In this document: positions 24,756-34,107 of the stretch, in pieces | How the letters are laid out: every line of letters begins with the position of its first letter | How positions within the stretch are numbered: the stretch's first letter is position 1 | Source of the DNA: Thermoleophilia bacterium | GTDB lineage: Bacteria > Actinomycetota > Thermoleophilia > Solirubrobacterales > 70-9 | Reading direction: 5' to 3' | Assembly (NCBI GenBank): GCA_016650125.1 | Contig: JAENWT010000022.1 | Coordinates: forward strand, 1 to 39,117 | Length of the DNA stretch: 39,117 nucleotides | The notes under the pieces: generated by a model | Databases searched by the model: none | Seen by the model: only the letters and a program-made list of their open reading frames with translations | What the model was told of the DNA's origin: nothing | Translations under genes and position numbers: made by a program

Positions 24756-25102
24756 TAGCTCTTCGCCTCCGAAAAGACCAGCCAGATCGCGATGCCGGCT
24801 GATGCGAGCAGCAGCAGCCAGGCGAGGGTCCCGAGACCGGTGCTGAACATCATCGAAGCGCCGGCGATCAACAGCACCACCAGGCCGAAAGCCGAAAGCA
24901 GCACGAGCCGGCGGGAGTCAGGCAGGGCCAGCATCATCAGCTGGTTTGCCCGGTACCCTTGGTAGACGGCAAACGCAAGCACCGCGAGGAAGGCCATCGT
25001 GATCGCCGTGAGCACGGCAGCGGCGAAGTCTCCGCCATTCGGCAGGAAAGCGACCCCCAAGGCGAGCACGGCGATGATCAGGATGTTGCGGACCGTCTTC
25101 AT
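24752..25102 (-). CDS. Small membrane protein of unknown function
   Basis: The 116-residue protein has four predicted membrane helices (about 7-21, 26-48, 65-84 and 88-109) and no recognised domain. It is translationally linked to the endonuclease/phosphatase-family gene (4-nt overlap), and 30 bp separate it from the small membrane protein after pit. Confidence 0.6.
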   Translation of the reverse strand: MKTVRNILIIAVLALGVAFLPNGGDFAAAVLTAITMAFLAVLAFAVYQGYRANQLMMLALPDSRRLVLLSAFGLVVLLIAGASMMFSTGLGTLAWLLLLASAGIAIWLVFSEAKSY

Positions 25103-25132
25103 GACGTTCAGCCTAAACCTAAACTCCTCGGG

Positions 25133-25378
25133 TCAGCCGTTGATCATCAAATAGATACCGAGGATGATCAGGGCCGCGGTGAGGATGACTGAAATGCCAC
25201 CGACGGCGAGCGAGGCGTAAGCCAGTCCCATTCGGTTGTCCTGGCTGTAATCGACATATTTGGCGGTTCCCCGGATTCCGAACGAGACCACAATGGTCAG
25301 CACGATCGCGGAGATCGCCCCGGCGGCGACCGATTCGAGCAGCTGGTCCCAGTTGACAAGTGTCGCGATCGTGATCAT
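25133..25378 (-). CDS. Small membrane protein encoded with Pit
   Basis: The 81-residue protein has two hydrophobic helices (about 15-35 and 52-79) joined by a basic loop. The ATG overlaps the pit stop codon (ATGA), so it is co-translated with the transporter. A small membrane protein also follows pitA in mycobacteria, which suggests a partner role, but no family motif was recognised. Confidence 0.68.
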   Translation of the reverse strand: MITIATLVNWDQLLESVAAGAISAIVLTIVVSFGIRGTAKYVDYSQDNRMGLAYASLAVGGISVILTAALIILGIYLMING

Positions 25379-26490
25379 GAGTGCCCCGCTGCGACAGGGG
25401 CCCCGCGACGAGCCCTCCGGATGAAGGCGGCGATGATCAACACCACCGAGACAGCGCTGATGATCACCGGGCCCACGGTGCCACCGCCGGTGAGAACCGT
25501 GATGCCGAAGATCGCGGCGCCGATTGCGGCCGCGGCCGGCAGCGTGAGCAGCCAGGCTGTGACGATGTTTCCGGCCACGCCCCAGCGGACCGCCGAGAGC
25601 CGTTTGGCGATCCCCGAGCCCATGATGCCGCCGTTGATCACGTGCGTGGTCGAAAGCGGGAAGCCGAAGTGCGAGGAGGCCATGATCACGGCCGCACCGG
25701 CACCCTGGGACGTGAAGCCCTGGGCCGTATCCATCTTGATGATCTTGGTGCCGGTCGTCTTGATGATTTTCCAGCCGCCGCTGTAGGTGCCGAGGGCAAT
25801 CGCGCTGGCGGCTGAGAAGATCACCCAGAAGGGCGGATCGGACCCGGCGGCGAGCGAGCCGTCGGCGATCAGGGCGAGAGTGATGACGCCCATCGTCTTC
25901 TGGGCGTCGTTCGTGCCGTGGGCGAGCGCAAGCAGCCCCCCGGAGGCGATCTGGCTCACCCGGTAGCCGCGGTTGACCGGACCCGGTCTCAGGTTGTTGA
26001 CGATGCGGTAGCTGATCGAGATCGCCAGCGCGGCGACCAGGAAGGCCAGGATCGGTGCGATGACCCCCGGAACCAGCACTTTGCCGACAAGGCCGTCGAT
26101 CTCGATCGCGCCCGTGCCGACAGCGGCCAGTGAGGAACCGACGATGCCGCCAATCAGGGCATGGGAGCTCGATGACGGCAGTCCGTAGTACCAGGTGATC
26201 AGGTTCCAGGCGATCGCGCCCATCAGTCCGGCGAAGACGACGTTCAGCGCGTCGGCCCCGGAAAGGGCCTCGGGGTTGACCACGTCGGAAGCGATCGTCG
26301 CGGCCACCTGGATCGAGATGAAGGCGCCGACGAAGTTGAGGATCGAAGCGAAGGCGATCGCCGCCTTGGGCGACGCGGCGCCGGTCGAGATCGAAGTGGC
26401 GACGACGTTCGCGGTGTCGTGAAACCCATTGGTGAAATCGAAGGCGAGCGCCGTCACGACCACGATGATCAGGATCAGGTGGGCATCCAC
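25375..26490 (-). CDS. pit: Low-affinity inorganic phosphate transporter (Pit family)
   Basis: The 371-residue membrane protein contains both PiT signatures: GFHDTANVVATSISTGA (about 22-38) and ALAHGTNDAQKTMGVI in the second repeat (about 193-208), plus LPSSSSHALIGGI and LSTTHVINGGIMGSG. These inverted-repeat carriers import metal-phosphate with protons or Na+. The DUF47 gene lies 6 bp upstream, the usual pairing for this class. Confidence 0.96.
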   Translation of the reverse strand: MDAHLILIIVVVTALAFDFTNGFHDTANVVATSISTGAASPKAAIAFASILNFVGAFISIQVAATIASDVVNPEALSGADALNVVFAGLMGAIAWNLITWYYGLPSSSSHALIGGIVGSSLAAVGTGAIEIDGLVGKVLVPGVIAPILAFLVAALAISISYRIVNNLRPGPVNRGYRVSQIASGGLLALAHGTNDAQKTMGVITLALIADGSLAAGSDPPFWVIFSAASAIALGTYSGGWKIIKTTGTKIIKMDTAQGFTSQGAGAAVIMASSHFGFPLSTTHVINGGIMGSGIAKRLSAVRWGVAGNIVTAWLLTLPAAAAIGAAIFGITVLTGGGTVGPVIISAVSVVLIIAAFIRRARRGAPVAAGHS

Positions 26491-26496
26491 GGCTGT

Positions 26497-27114
26497 CTAG
26501 CTGTTCTTGATGACGATGCCTTCGAGAATGTGCGCCGCGGTCTCGGTGGCGTCAATCGCCTTCTCGAGCACGGCGAAAATGTCCTTCCAGCGGATCACCA
26601 CCATCGGGTCGATGCCGTTGGAGAAGAGCGAGGCGACCGCATCCCGGGAAACCCGGTCTCCTTCATTCTCGAGGCGGTGGATCTCGATCCAGTACTTGTC
26701 GAGGTCGGCGAACGACGGCAAGTTCTCGAGGCCGGCCGCCAGCTGCTCACAGGACGCGACCAGGATCCTGGTCAGCTCCTGGGCCTGTGACATAGGAGCT
26801 TCGATCTTGTACAACCCGAGAAAGTCGGCCGCCTCTTCGATGTAGTCGACGACATCGTCGAGCTTGGTCGCGAGACCGTAGATGTCCTCGCGGTCGATCG
26901 GGGTGACGAAGGTCGAGTTGAGCCGCCTGATGATGTCGTGGGTGATCCGGTCACCCTCCTGCTCAGTGAGGAGGATCTCCCTGGTCAACCCGTTGTCGTC
27001 GGGCCAGGAGCCCATCATCTCGTGGAGCATCGCCGCCGAGCGCATGGAGTTCTGGCCGGCCTCGTTGAAGAGGTCGAAGAAAGTCGAGTCGCGGGGTAGG
27101 AGTGAGAATCTCAT
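26497..27114 (-). CDS. DUF47 (PhoU-like) Pit accessory protein
   Basis: A helical protein of 205 residues (ATG 27114; a TTG five codons earlier is possible). Seen: MRFSLLPRDSTFFDLF, EQEGDRITHDI, DREDIYGLATKLDDVVDYIEEAA and ENEGDRVSRDA, the paired E/D-rich metal-binding motifs of the PhoU/DUF47 family. Such proteins are encoded with Pit transporters and are thought to regulate them. It lies 6 bp upstream of pit and 45 bp after ppk1. Confidence 0.92.
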   Translation of the reverse strand: MRFSLLPRDSTFFDLFNEAGQNSMRSAAMLHEMMGSWPDDNGLTREILLTEQEGDRITHDIIRRLNSTFVTPIDREDIYGLATKLDDVVDYIEEAADFLGLYKIEAPMSQAQELTRILVASCEQLAAGLENLPSFADLDKYWIEIHRLENEGDRVSRDAVASLFSNGIDPMVVIRWKDIFAVLEKAIDATETAAHILEGIVIKNS

Positions 27115-27159
27115 GCCGGGTTGGGCCAACCTACCAGAGGCCCCGCCCCGAGAATCCGG

Positions 27160-29253
27160 TCAGTGGGAGAGGACGGGTGCCGCAATCGAGGCGAGCGCCT
27201 TGTGGCGCTCCCGCAATTCGTCCTGGACGTTTCTACGCTCGCCGCCCTCCGGGCTGAGCCGCGACCAGTTACCGGAACTGTCCAGAACCCACGAATTGGT
27301 GTTGTCCGCGAAGCAGCGCTCGAGTACGTCGAGTACCTGGTCCCTCGCCGTCTCGTCTTCGATCGGCGTCACCAGTTCGACCCGGCTGTCGAGATTTCTG
27401 GGCATGAGATCGGCCGACCCGATCAGGACCCGTGACTCGTTGCCGCGGAAGAAAGCGTAGACCCGCGAGTGCTCGAGGAAACGCCCGACGATCGCGACCA
27501 CCCGGATGTTCTCCGACCGGCCGGGCACCCCGGGCCTCAGGCAGCAGATGCCACGGATGTTCAGTTCGATCTCGACCCCTGCCATCGAGGCCTCGTAGAG
27601 CGCCTCGATGCACGCGCGGTCCACCAGGGAGTTCATCTTCATCGAAATCTTGGCTTCCCGGCCTTCCTGATGGGCTTCGATCGTCTCGTTGATCTCGCCC
27701 AGGATCTTGACGCGCATGGTGTCCGGAGAAACAAGGACCTGGCGGTAGTCGTTGCCTTTGGCGTAGCCGGTCAGCACGTTGAAAATCTCGGCGACGTCGG
27801 AACCGATCTCGGGGTCGGCCGTGAACAGACCGAAGTCGGTGTAGAGCCGGGCAGTGGTCGAGTGATAGTTGCCGGTGCCGATGTGTACGTAGTTACGGAC
27901 TTGATCACCTTCGCGGCGGACGACCAGCAGCGCCTTGATGTGGGTCTTGAGGCCGGGGATGCCGTAGACGACGTGGACCCCTACTTCCTCCAGCCGTTTG
28001 GCCCATTCGATGTTCGCTTCTTCGTCGAACCGGGCCTTGAGCTCGAGCATGCAGACGACCTGCTTGCCGCGTTCGGAGGCTCGGATCAGAGCCTGGACGA
28101 GGGGTGAGTCATCGCTCGTCCGGTACACCGTCTGCTTGATCGCCAGGACGTCGGGATCCTTGACGGCCTGCGCGATCAGACGCTCGACCGACGTGGTGAA
28201 GGAGTCGTAGGGGTGGTGGACGAAAATATCCTGCTGCCGGATGGCCGCAAAGATGTCGCCCGAATCACCGTCATCGGTCTGAAGCCGCGGCTGCGTGACC
28301 GGGTTCCAGGGCTTCTCACGCAGCTCCTGAAAGCCAGGCAACTTGACCACGTCCCAGAGATCGGCCAGATCCAGCAGGCCGCCAATTTCGAAAACTTCGT
28401 CTTCCTGGAGCCGCATCACCTCGACCAGGGTCTCCTTGAGGACAGGGTCCATCCGATCCGAGACTTCGAGTCGTACAACTTCGCCGAAGCGGCGACGGCG
28501 CACTTCCTCCTGAACCGCTTCGAGCAGGTCGTCGGCTTCGTCGCTGACGTTGAAGTCGGCGTCGCGCGTCACCCGGAAGTAGCCGTACTCGATGACGTCG
28601 ACCCCCGGGAAGAGCATTTCCAGGTTCTCGGCGATCACGTCTTCGATCGGCACCAGGATGTGCTCGTTCTCCCGTTCGACCCGGACGAACCTGCCCAGCA
28701 GTTCCTTCGGGACCTTGATCCGGGCCAGAACCTGGGTCGAGGTTTCGGGGTCACGCAAGAGGACCGCCAGGCTCAGTGAAAGGTTCGATATGTACGGGAA
28801 AGGCCGGCCGAGACCGATCACCAGGGGTGTCAGGGTCGGAAAGATCTGGTTCTCGAAACGCCGTGCGAGTTCCTTGCGATCCTCTGATTTGAGTTCTTCG
28901 GGCGACGCGATCGTGATTCCGTGGCTGCTGAGTGCCGGGCGCAGGTCTCCGTCGAGGAGATCACGCAGGCGGCGATCGAGTTCGAGGGAACGGCTGCGGA
29001 TTGCCTGGACCAGCTCCCGCGGGGACAACCCGTCAGGACCGCGGGCGTCGATCCCCGCGTCGACCTGGTCCCAGATTCCAGCCACCCGCACCATGAAGAA
29101 TTCATCGAGGTTCGACGCGTAGATCGCGCAGAACTTGACCCGTTCGAGCAGTGGCACCGACTCGTCTTCGCCGAGTTCCAGTACACGCTGGTTGAAGTCG
29201 AGCCAGGAAAGCTCGCGGTTGAAATAGAGGGATGGATCGCTCAGTTCGGGCAA
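27160..29253 (-). CDS. ppk1: Polyphosphate kinase 1
   Basis: The 697-residue protein makes long-chain polyphosphate from ATP. N-terminal signature LYFNRELSWLDFNQRVL (9-25); the autophosphorylated His is H438 in GLKTHIK and the second catalytic His is H457 in HIGTGN, followed by ARLYTDFGL; a second phospholipase-D-like module follows. The TTG start has AGGA 7 nt upstream. The ppx and CHAD genes lie directly upstream and the DUF47-pit genes downstream, so synthesis, breakdown and transport genes are grouped. Confidence 0.97.
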   Translation of the reverse strand: MPELSDPSLYFNRELSWLDFNQRVLELGEDESVPLLERVKFCAIYASNLDEFFMVRVAGIWDQVDAGIDARGPDGLSPRELVQAIRSRSLELDRRLRDLLDGDLRPALSSHGITIASPEELKSEDRKELARRFENQIFPTLTPLVIGLGRPFPYISNLSLSLAVLLRDPETSTQVLARIKVPKELLGRFVRVERENEHILVPIEDVIAENLEMLFPGVDVIEYGYFRVTRDADFNVSDEADDLLEAVQEEVRRRRFGEVVRLEVSDRMDPVLKETLVEVMRLQEDEVFEIGGLLDLADLWDVVKLPGFQELREKPWNPVTQPRLQTDDGDSGDIFAAIRQQDIFVHHPYDSFTTSVERLIAQAVKDPDVLAIKQTVYRTSDDSPLVQALIRASERGKQVVCMLELKARFDEEANIEWAKRLEEVGVHVVYGIPGLKTHIKALLVVRREGDQVRNYVHIGTGNYHSTTARLYTDFGLFTADPEIGSDVAEIFNVLTGYAKGNDYRQVLVSPDTMRVKILGEINETIEAHQEGREAKISMKMNSLVDRACIEALYEASMAGVEIELNIRGICCLRPGVPGRSENIRVVAIVGRFLEHSRVYAFFRGNESRVLIGSADLMPRNLDSRVELVTPIEDETARDQVLDVLERCFADNTNSWVLDSSGNWSRLSPEGGERRNVQDELRERHKALASIAAPVLSH

Positions 29254-29297
29254 GCAGCCATCCTATCCGCTGTGCCGAAACGACTTGTGAATTTCGG

Positions 29298-30320
29298 TTA
29301 CTTGATCGAAGCTTCGAGCGAGACCCAGACACCCTGCCGCGACTGCTCCAGCCAGAGCCGGCGGAAACGCTCGAACATCATCTGGCGGCGGGTCTGTAGA
29401 TGGACGACCAGCAGCTCGAGCCCGCGGTAGGCGGCCCGGTTCGGGGCACCGTGGACCAGGACCGGATCGAGATCCCGGCTGCCACTGGCCCGTTCCAGGA
29501 TCGTCTTGACGTCTTCCTCCTCGAGCAGGCGGATCTGTTCGCGCACCTCCGGCAAGGCGAGGTCGCAGTCCCGCATCTCTCCCAGCACCGCCTGGAGCGC
29601 CCGGGCCGACCGGCGCGCGCCGTGTGCCTGGCTTCCGAGTGCTTCCGCCGTCAGCTCGAGGGAGTACCTGAGGCGTTCGGCCGCAACGCGCATCTGGTGC
29701 GGCTCCACGATCGCATATGGCTCCAGCGCAGCCGGCACGTTTTTCCGCAGCCGGGCCAGCCGGGTGACCACGAGGTCCGTCGCTGATTCGGGGATGTCCT
29801 GGAGCGGATGGTGCGGGCCACGCAGGCTGGCGTTTTCGGAGTTGCTCACGGGAGCGTCGGTCAGGTCCTCGATCCGGACCCGGAACGCCTGCATGCGCCG
29901 TCCGTGGACGACTTGCGCCAGGGCCCGGTTGGCGTCGGCCTGCTGGCGGCGCAGCCGATCGGTCAGGCGGGTGATCCCTTCGCCCTCCGGCCCGTCCATC
30001 TCGGCGGCGACGCCCTCGACGGTCCCGATGACCGAGTCAATGTCGCGCCGGTTGCCGACCGCTTTGGTCAACGACCGGACCTCCTGCCGGGCGCCGCGTG
30101 ACTGCGCTTTCGAGAAGCAGGGACTGAACATTTCGATCGCGGCCCGCATCCGGCGGCAGGCCAGCCACATCGGCTCGGCTGAATCGGTGTTGGTCACGTC
30201 CAGCAGGCCGCGGCTCAGTCCCACGACCTGGTCGACCCGGTCCTCGAGCACCAGCGCCGCAGCAAGGCGGAAGCGCTCGTCCGGGGTCGATCCAGGTTCT
30301 GGTTCAGAGGTCGAAGGCAT
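29298..30320 (-). CDS. CHAD-domain protein (polyphosphate-associated)
   Basis: The 340-residue, Arg-rich helical protein has the two-part CHAD pattern: an N-terminal half with WLACRRMRAAIEMFSP and a C-terminal half with HQMRVAAERLRYSLE and EMRDCDLALPEVRE, whose conserved His and Arg residues bind the polyphosphate anion. CHAD proteins localise to polyphosphate granules, and the domain occurs next to polyphosphate enzymes in many bacteria. Here it stands alone, without the CYTH domain, between ppx and ppk1. Confidence 0.87.
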   Translation of the reverse strand: MPSTSEPEPGSTPDERFRLAAALVLEDRVDQVVGLSRGLLDVTNTDSAEPMWLACRRMRAAIEMFSPCFSKAQSRGARQEVRSLTKAVGNRRDIDSVIGTVEGVAAEMDGPEGEGITRLTDRLRRQQADANRALAQVVHGRRMQAFRVRIEDLTDAPVSNSENASLRGPHHPLQDIPESATDLVVTRLARLRKNVPAALEPYAIVEPHQMRVAAERLRYSLELTAEALGSQAHGARRSARALQAVLGEMRDCDLALPEVREQIRLLEEEDVKTILERASGSRDLDPVLVHGAPNRAAYRGLELLVVHLQTRRQMMFERFRRLWLEQSRQGVWVSLEASIK

Positions 30321-30370
30321 CGGCCGGGAGCCTACCTCCCGGCGCTGGTTCGGGCGGCCGGCGCCGCGGC

Positions 30371-31276
30371 TCAGCCGGCGATGGCCGGTGCGGAAGCATC
30401 GACCGCGCCGTTCAGCATGTCGAGAACTATGCCTTCGCGGATGCCGCCCTTGCCGATCTGGAGCGGCCGGCCGAGCAGTTCGGAGACCTTCTCGAGGATC
30501 AGAACTCCGGTCGGCAGGATCTTGACCCGGACAGGATCCAGTTCGAACTGGCGGGCCACGTCGGTGCTCGAACCGCCGCAGAGAACCCGAACGCCGCGCT
30601 CCAGGGTCTCGTACTCGAGGACCACGCCGACCAGGCGGCGCAGAGAGGTCGAAGTACCGCCGACCGCGACCACCTGATCGGGCCGTTTGATCTCGACGCC
30701 CTTGAACTCATCTTCGATGCGGTCGCGGATCTTGCGGATCTCCGAGGCCGAAGGCGGGTCGCCTTCGATCAATTCGTCGGCGAGCAGGCCCGAACCGATC
30801 GGCCAGGACAAGACTTCCGTCGCACCTTCCGACATCGATCCCAGGATGATCTCGGTGGATCCTCCGCCGACGTCGACCACAGCGACGCTGCCTTCGGCCG
30901 GATGACCCAGGGCCTTGGTCGCACCGAGGAAGGCGAGCCGTCCCTCCTCGCGCTCACTGATGATCTCGACCGGAATGCCGGCTTTGTCCTCGATCGCCTT
31001 GACCATCGCGTCGCCGTTCTTGGAATCGCGGATCGCCGCGGTCGCAACGGCCCGGAACGATTCCGCCCCGACCTCGCGGGCCAGGCGTACCTGGGTGTCG
31101 ACCACTTCGGCCACTTCTTCGATCTTTTCCTTGGAAATGCGGCCCTTCTGGTCCCGGGCCTTGCCGATCCGCGTATAGGCCCGCTGCTCCATGACCTTGG
31201 CGATCTGCCCGTCCTGGGGCTCGGCCACGAGAATCCGGGTCGTGTTTGAACCTATGTCAATGGCGGCGCAGAGCAT
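30371..31276 (-). CDS. ppx: Exopolyphosphatase (Ppx/GppA family)
   Basis: The start is ATG 31276, where MLCAAIDIGSNTTRILV begins the ASKHA-fold phosphate-1 motif; the longer upstream frame carries no conserved sequence. The 301-residue product has ATAAIRDSKNG, VVDVGGGSTEIILG and AVGGTSTSLRRL, and lacks the C-terminal HD domain of E. coli Ppx, as in short actinobacterial forms. It degrades polyphosphate from the ends, or pppGpp to ppGpp. It lies 126 bp after phoU1. Confidence 0.92.
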   Translation of the reverse strand: MLCAAIDIGSNTTRILVAEPQDGQIAKVMEQRAYTRIGKARDQKGRISKEKIEEVAEVVDTQVRLAREVGAESFRAVATAAIRDSKNGDAMVKAIEDKAGIPVEIISEREEGRLAFLGATKALGHPAEGSVAVVDVGGGSTEIILGSMSEGATEVLSWPIGSGLLADELIEGDPPSASEIRKIRDRIEDEFKGVEIKRPDQVVAVGGTSTSLRRLVGVVLEYETLERGVRVLCGGSSTDVARQFELDPVRVKILPTGVLILEKVSELLGRPLQIGKGGIREGIVLDMLNGAVDASAPAIAG

Positions 31277-31324
31277 CTGGTTTCCATCTGCGATCTTCGC
31301 AGAAGAGCCGGATGCGGTCTTTGT

Positions 31325-31341
31325 CCCGACTTGCCGTCGGG
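31325..31341 (-). terminator. Hairpin between phoU1 and ppx
   Basis: CCCGAC-TTGCC-GTCGGG is a 6-bp perfect stem with a 5-nt loop, within the 126-bp gap. No U-run follows on the minus strand, so it would be partial termination or an RNA-processing site at most. Confidence 0.35.
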
Positions 31342-31402
31342 CCCGAGCCGCAGGCCGGCTCATCCCCCTGTGGAGGAGCCGGACCATCAGGCCGGGTCTT
31401 GG

Positions 31403-32074
31403 TCAAACAGGATGGGAGGCGTCTTCGAACTCGCGGAAGAGTCCGGTGACGATGAACGCGACCTGCTCGCCGACATCGACCGTGTTGTCGCCCATGCGCT
31501 CGAGTGCCCGGGCGGCCAGCAGCATGGTCATCGCCCACTCTCGCCGGTCGACGTCGTCACCGATCTCGATCGCGAGGGCAAAGCACTCCTTGTTGAGCCG
31601 GTCGACGATGTCGTCCTGAACGACCAGGTCGAGGGCCATGCGCTCGTCCCGGTCAGCGAAGGCACGCTTGGCCTGGAGGATCTGGGCCCGGACGTTCTTG
31701 CCCATCGACAGGATCCGGTTGACCATTTCTTCGTTGCTCGGGGGCTCGGTCCCGACGAGCGGCAGGAGCTTGCAGATGTTGACGCACTGGTCACCCATGC
31801 GCTCGATGTTCTTGATCACGTGGAGCAGAGCCGAGATCAGCCTCAGGTCGGTAGCGACCGGTGACTGTGTCGCCAGCAGGGTGATCAGGCCCTGATGGAC
31901 TTCGAGGTAACGCCCGTCGATCTGGTCGTCGTCACCGATGACGATCTGGGCGAGCTCGAGGTCCTGGTGCTCGACCGCCTCCATGGTGCGGTCCAGTGAC
32001 CGGTTGACGAGATCGAAACCGCCCAGGGCCTGAGTCTCGAGTCGCGTGAGCTCCTCCTGATAGTGAACCCTCAT
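31403..32074 (-). CDS. phoU: PhoU phosphate-signalling protein, copy 1
   Basis: The 223-residue helical protein (ATG 32074, MRVHYQEEL; ATG 32101 is possible) has two PhoU repeats with the metal-binding motifs, including HVIKNIERMGDQCVNI and ARALERMGDNTVDVGEQV. PhoU links the Pst transporter to the sensor kinase and keeps Pho genes off when phosphate is ample. It lies 102 bp after pstB. It is closely related to the second copy at 36.9-37.6 kb, with an identical end REFEDASHPV. Confidence 0.95.
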   Translation of the reverse strand: MRVHYQEELTRLETQALGGFDLVNRSLDRTMEAVEHQDLELAQIVIGDDDQIDGRYLEVHQGLITLLATQSPVATDLRLISALLHVIKNIERMGDQCVNICKLLPLVGTEPPSNEEMVNRILSMGKNVRAQILQAKRAFADRDERMALDLVVQDDIVDRLNKECFALAIEIGDDVDRREWAMTMLLAARALERMGDNTVDVGEQVAFIVTGLFREFEDASHPV

Positions 32075-32176
32075 TCGCCCGCTTGATGGTAGTTCTCCCA
32101 TGTGGCTATCCCGCCTTTCTGGTGTCGCGGGTCATTCCACCCGGGACGGCTTGATTCGATGTATTCGGGTGGGCGA

Positions 32177-33031
32177 TCAACCGAATCGCCCACTCACGTA
32201 GTCCTCGGTTTCCTTGTGGACCGGGTTCGAGAAGATTTTCTCGGTGTCGTCGAGCTCGACGAGTTCGCCGGGATCCCCGCTCTTTTCAATGTTGAAGAAG
32301 CCGGTTATGTCGCTGGCCCGTGCCGCCTGCTGCATGTTGTGAGTGACGATCACGATCGTGAACTTTTGCTTGAGCTCGTCGATCAGGTCCTCGATCGCAA
32401 GGGTCGCGATCGGGTCGAGTGCCGAACAGGGCTCGTCCATCAACAGGACTTCCGGCTCGACGGCCGTCGCCCGCGCGATGCAGAGCCTCTGCTGCTGGCC
32501 GCCGGAAAGGCCCGAACCGGGCTTGTCGAGACGATCCTTGACCTCGTCCCAGAGATGGGCTCCGCGCAGCGCTTTCTCGACGATCGCGTCCATCTGGGTC
32601 TTCTTCATCCGCTTGCTGTTGAGCTTCAGGCCGGCTGCCGTGTTGTCGTAAATCGACATCGTCGGGAACGGGTTCGGGTTCTGAAAGACCATCCCGATCT
32701 GCCGCCGGACGACGACTGGATCCATCGAGGGCGCGTAGATGTCGTTGCCGTCGAGTGTCACCGAACCTTCGACCCGCGCTCCGGTGACCAGCTCATGCAT
32801 GCGGTTCAGCGAACGGAGGAAGGTCGATTTACCACACCCCGACGAGCCGATCAGGGCCGTGACCTTGTTCGGCTGGATCCTCATGTTGACGTCCTTGACC
32901 GCGAGAAAAGACCCGTAGTAGATGTTGAGGTCTTTTACATCGATCCTCTTCCCTACGCCCGACTTCGGCGAGATCGGATCCGCGACGGCTGCTGTCATGC
33001 CCTGCTCCTTGGTTTTAAGTTTTTCGTTCAT
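32177..33031 (-). CDS. pstB: Phosphate ABC transporter ATP-binding protein
   Basis: Walker A is GSSGCGKS, Q-loop VFQNPNPFP, signature [14 protein letters not shown], Walker [13 protein letters not shown], all in the PstB pattern (RSLNRMHE after Walker A is diagnostic). The ATG at 33031 overlaps the pstA stop (ATGA) with GGAG 5 nt upstream, giving 284 residues; ATG 32998 with AAGGAG is an equally plausible start. It drives high-affinity phosphate import with PstC/PstA. It is the last gene of the pst run before phoU1. Confidence 0.97.
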   Translation of the reverse strand: MNEKLKTKEQGMTAAVADPISPKSGVGKRIDVKDLNIYYGSFLAVKDVNMRIQPNKVTALIGSSGCGKSTFLRSLNRMHELVTGARVEGSVTLDGNDIYAPSMDPVVVRRQIGMVFQNPNPFPTMSIYDNTAAGLKLNSKRMKKTQMDAIVEKALRGAHLWDEVKDRLDKPGSGLSGGQQQRLCIARATAVEPEVLLMDEPCSALDPIATLAIEDLIDELKQKFTIVIVTHNMQQAARASDITGFFNIEKSGDPGELVELDDTEKIFSNPVHKETEDYVSGRFG

Positions 33032-34107
33032 CGAAGCTCCGTTCCGTATCGGCGCGAAATGAATCGGGCCACGAGGAAGAGCACCATCACGATCAGGATC
33101 AGTACGAGGGCAGCGGCCCAGGCACGATCGATGAACGGTTCCGGCGGAACTCCCGGGTTCTTGTACTGGTTGTACGCGAAAACCGGCAGGTTGTCCATAC
33201 GTCCTGAAAACGGGTTCAGGTTGATCGACGAGAAAGCGCCGGTCGTAATCAGCAAGGGGGCGGTCTCTCCGATGATCCTGGCGACCGCGAGCATGACTCC
33301 GGTGACGATTCCGGCCATCGCCGTCGGCAGCACCACGAAGGTGACCGTCCTCCACTTCGGGACGCCGAGGGCAAACGAGGCCTCGCGGAGACCATTGGGG
33401 ACGACCCTGAGCATTTCTTCGGTCGAGCGCACGACGATCGGGATCATCAGGACGCTGAGCGCGACCGACCCCATCACTCCCATGCGGATGCCGGGGCCGA
33501 AAAAGATCGCAAACAGAGCGAAGGAGAACAGGCCGGCAACGATCGAGGGGATGCCGGTCATGACGTCGACGAAGAAGGTCAGGGTCTTTTTCAGCTTGCC
33601 CTTGCCGTATTCGTGAAGGTAGACCGCGGCCATGATGCCGATCGGGACCGAAGCCAGGGTGGCGAGGCCCGTGATGATGAAGGTGCCGATCATGGCGTGA
33701 AGGACGCCACCACCGTCATTGATCACCCCGCGCATCGAGGTCGTGAAGAATTCCACGTCCATGCGGTTGATGCCCTTCGAAATCACGGTGTAGAGCAGCG
33801 AGATCAGGGGAACCATGGCCAGCCCGAACAGCGATGAGATACCCATCGTGATCGCGCGGTCCAGTCCCTGGCGATGACCCTCGACCGCCCGGGCCCAGAG
33901 GTAGATCGCGACTGTCGAGAACACTGCCGTGCCGACCAGCAGCAGCGCGACGTTGAAACCGATCACAGCGAGGATCAGCGCCAGGGCGATCGCCGTCCCG
34001 AGGATCGCGGCCCATGGCGCCCAGCCGGGCAGCCTGCCGGAAGATGGTGAAGCGATCCTGCTGGGGGTCATCGGATCGGTCGCCGGAGCGAGCTTGTTGC
34101 TAGCCAT
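33028..34107 (-). CDS. pstA: Phosphate ABC transporter permease PstA
   Basis: The 359-residue protein has an N-terminal extension (about 1-80) with two extra hydrophobic helices before the standard PstA core of six. The core has [16 protein letters not shown] and the EAA loop [17 protein letters not shown] that docks on PstB. It overlaps pstC by 8 nt and pstB by 4 nt, indicating coupled translation. Confidence 0.95.
   Translation of the reverse strand: MASNKLAPATDPMTPSRIASPSSGRLPGWAPWAAILGTAIALALILAVIGFNVALLLVGTAVFSTVAIYLWARAVEGHRQGLDRAITMGISSLFGLAMVPLISLLYTVISKGINRMDVEFFTTSMRGVINDGGGVLHAMIGTFIITGLATLASVPIGIMAAVYLHEYGKGKLKKTLTFFVDVMTGIPSIVAGLFSFALFAIFFGPGIRMGVMGSVALSVLMIPIVVRSTEEMLRVVPNGLREASFALGVPKWRTVTFVVLPTAMAGIVTGVMLAVARIIGETAPLLITTGAFSSINLNPFSGRMDNLPVFAYNQYKNPGVPPEPFIDRAWAAALVLILIVMVLFLVARFISRRYGTELR

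Noticed and set aside
32102-33616. Long plus-strand open frame opposite pstB and pstA
   Set aside because: Antisense shadow of two secure genes; no motif and no start signal.
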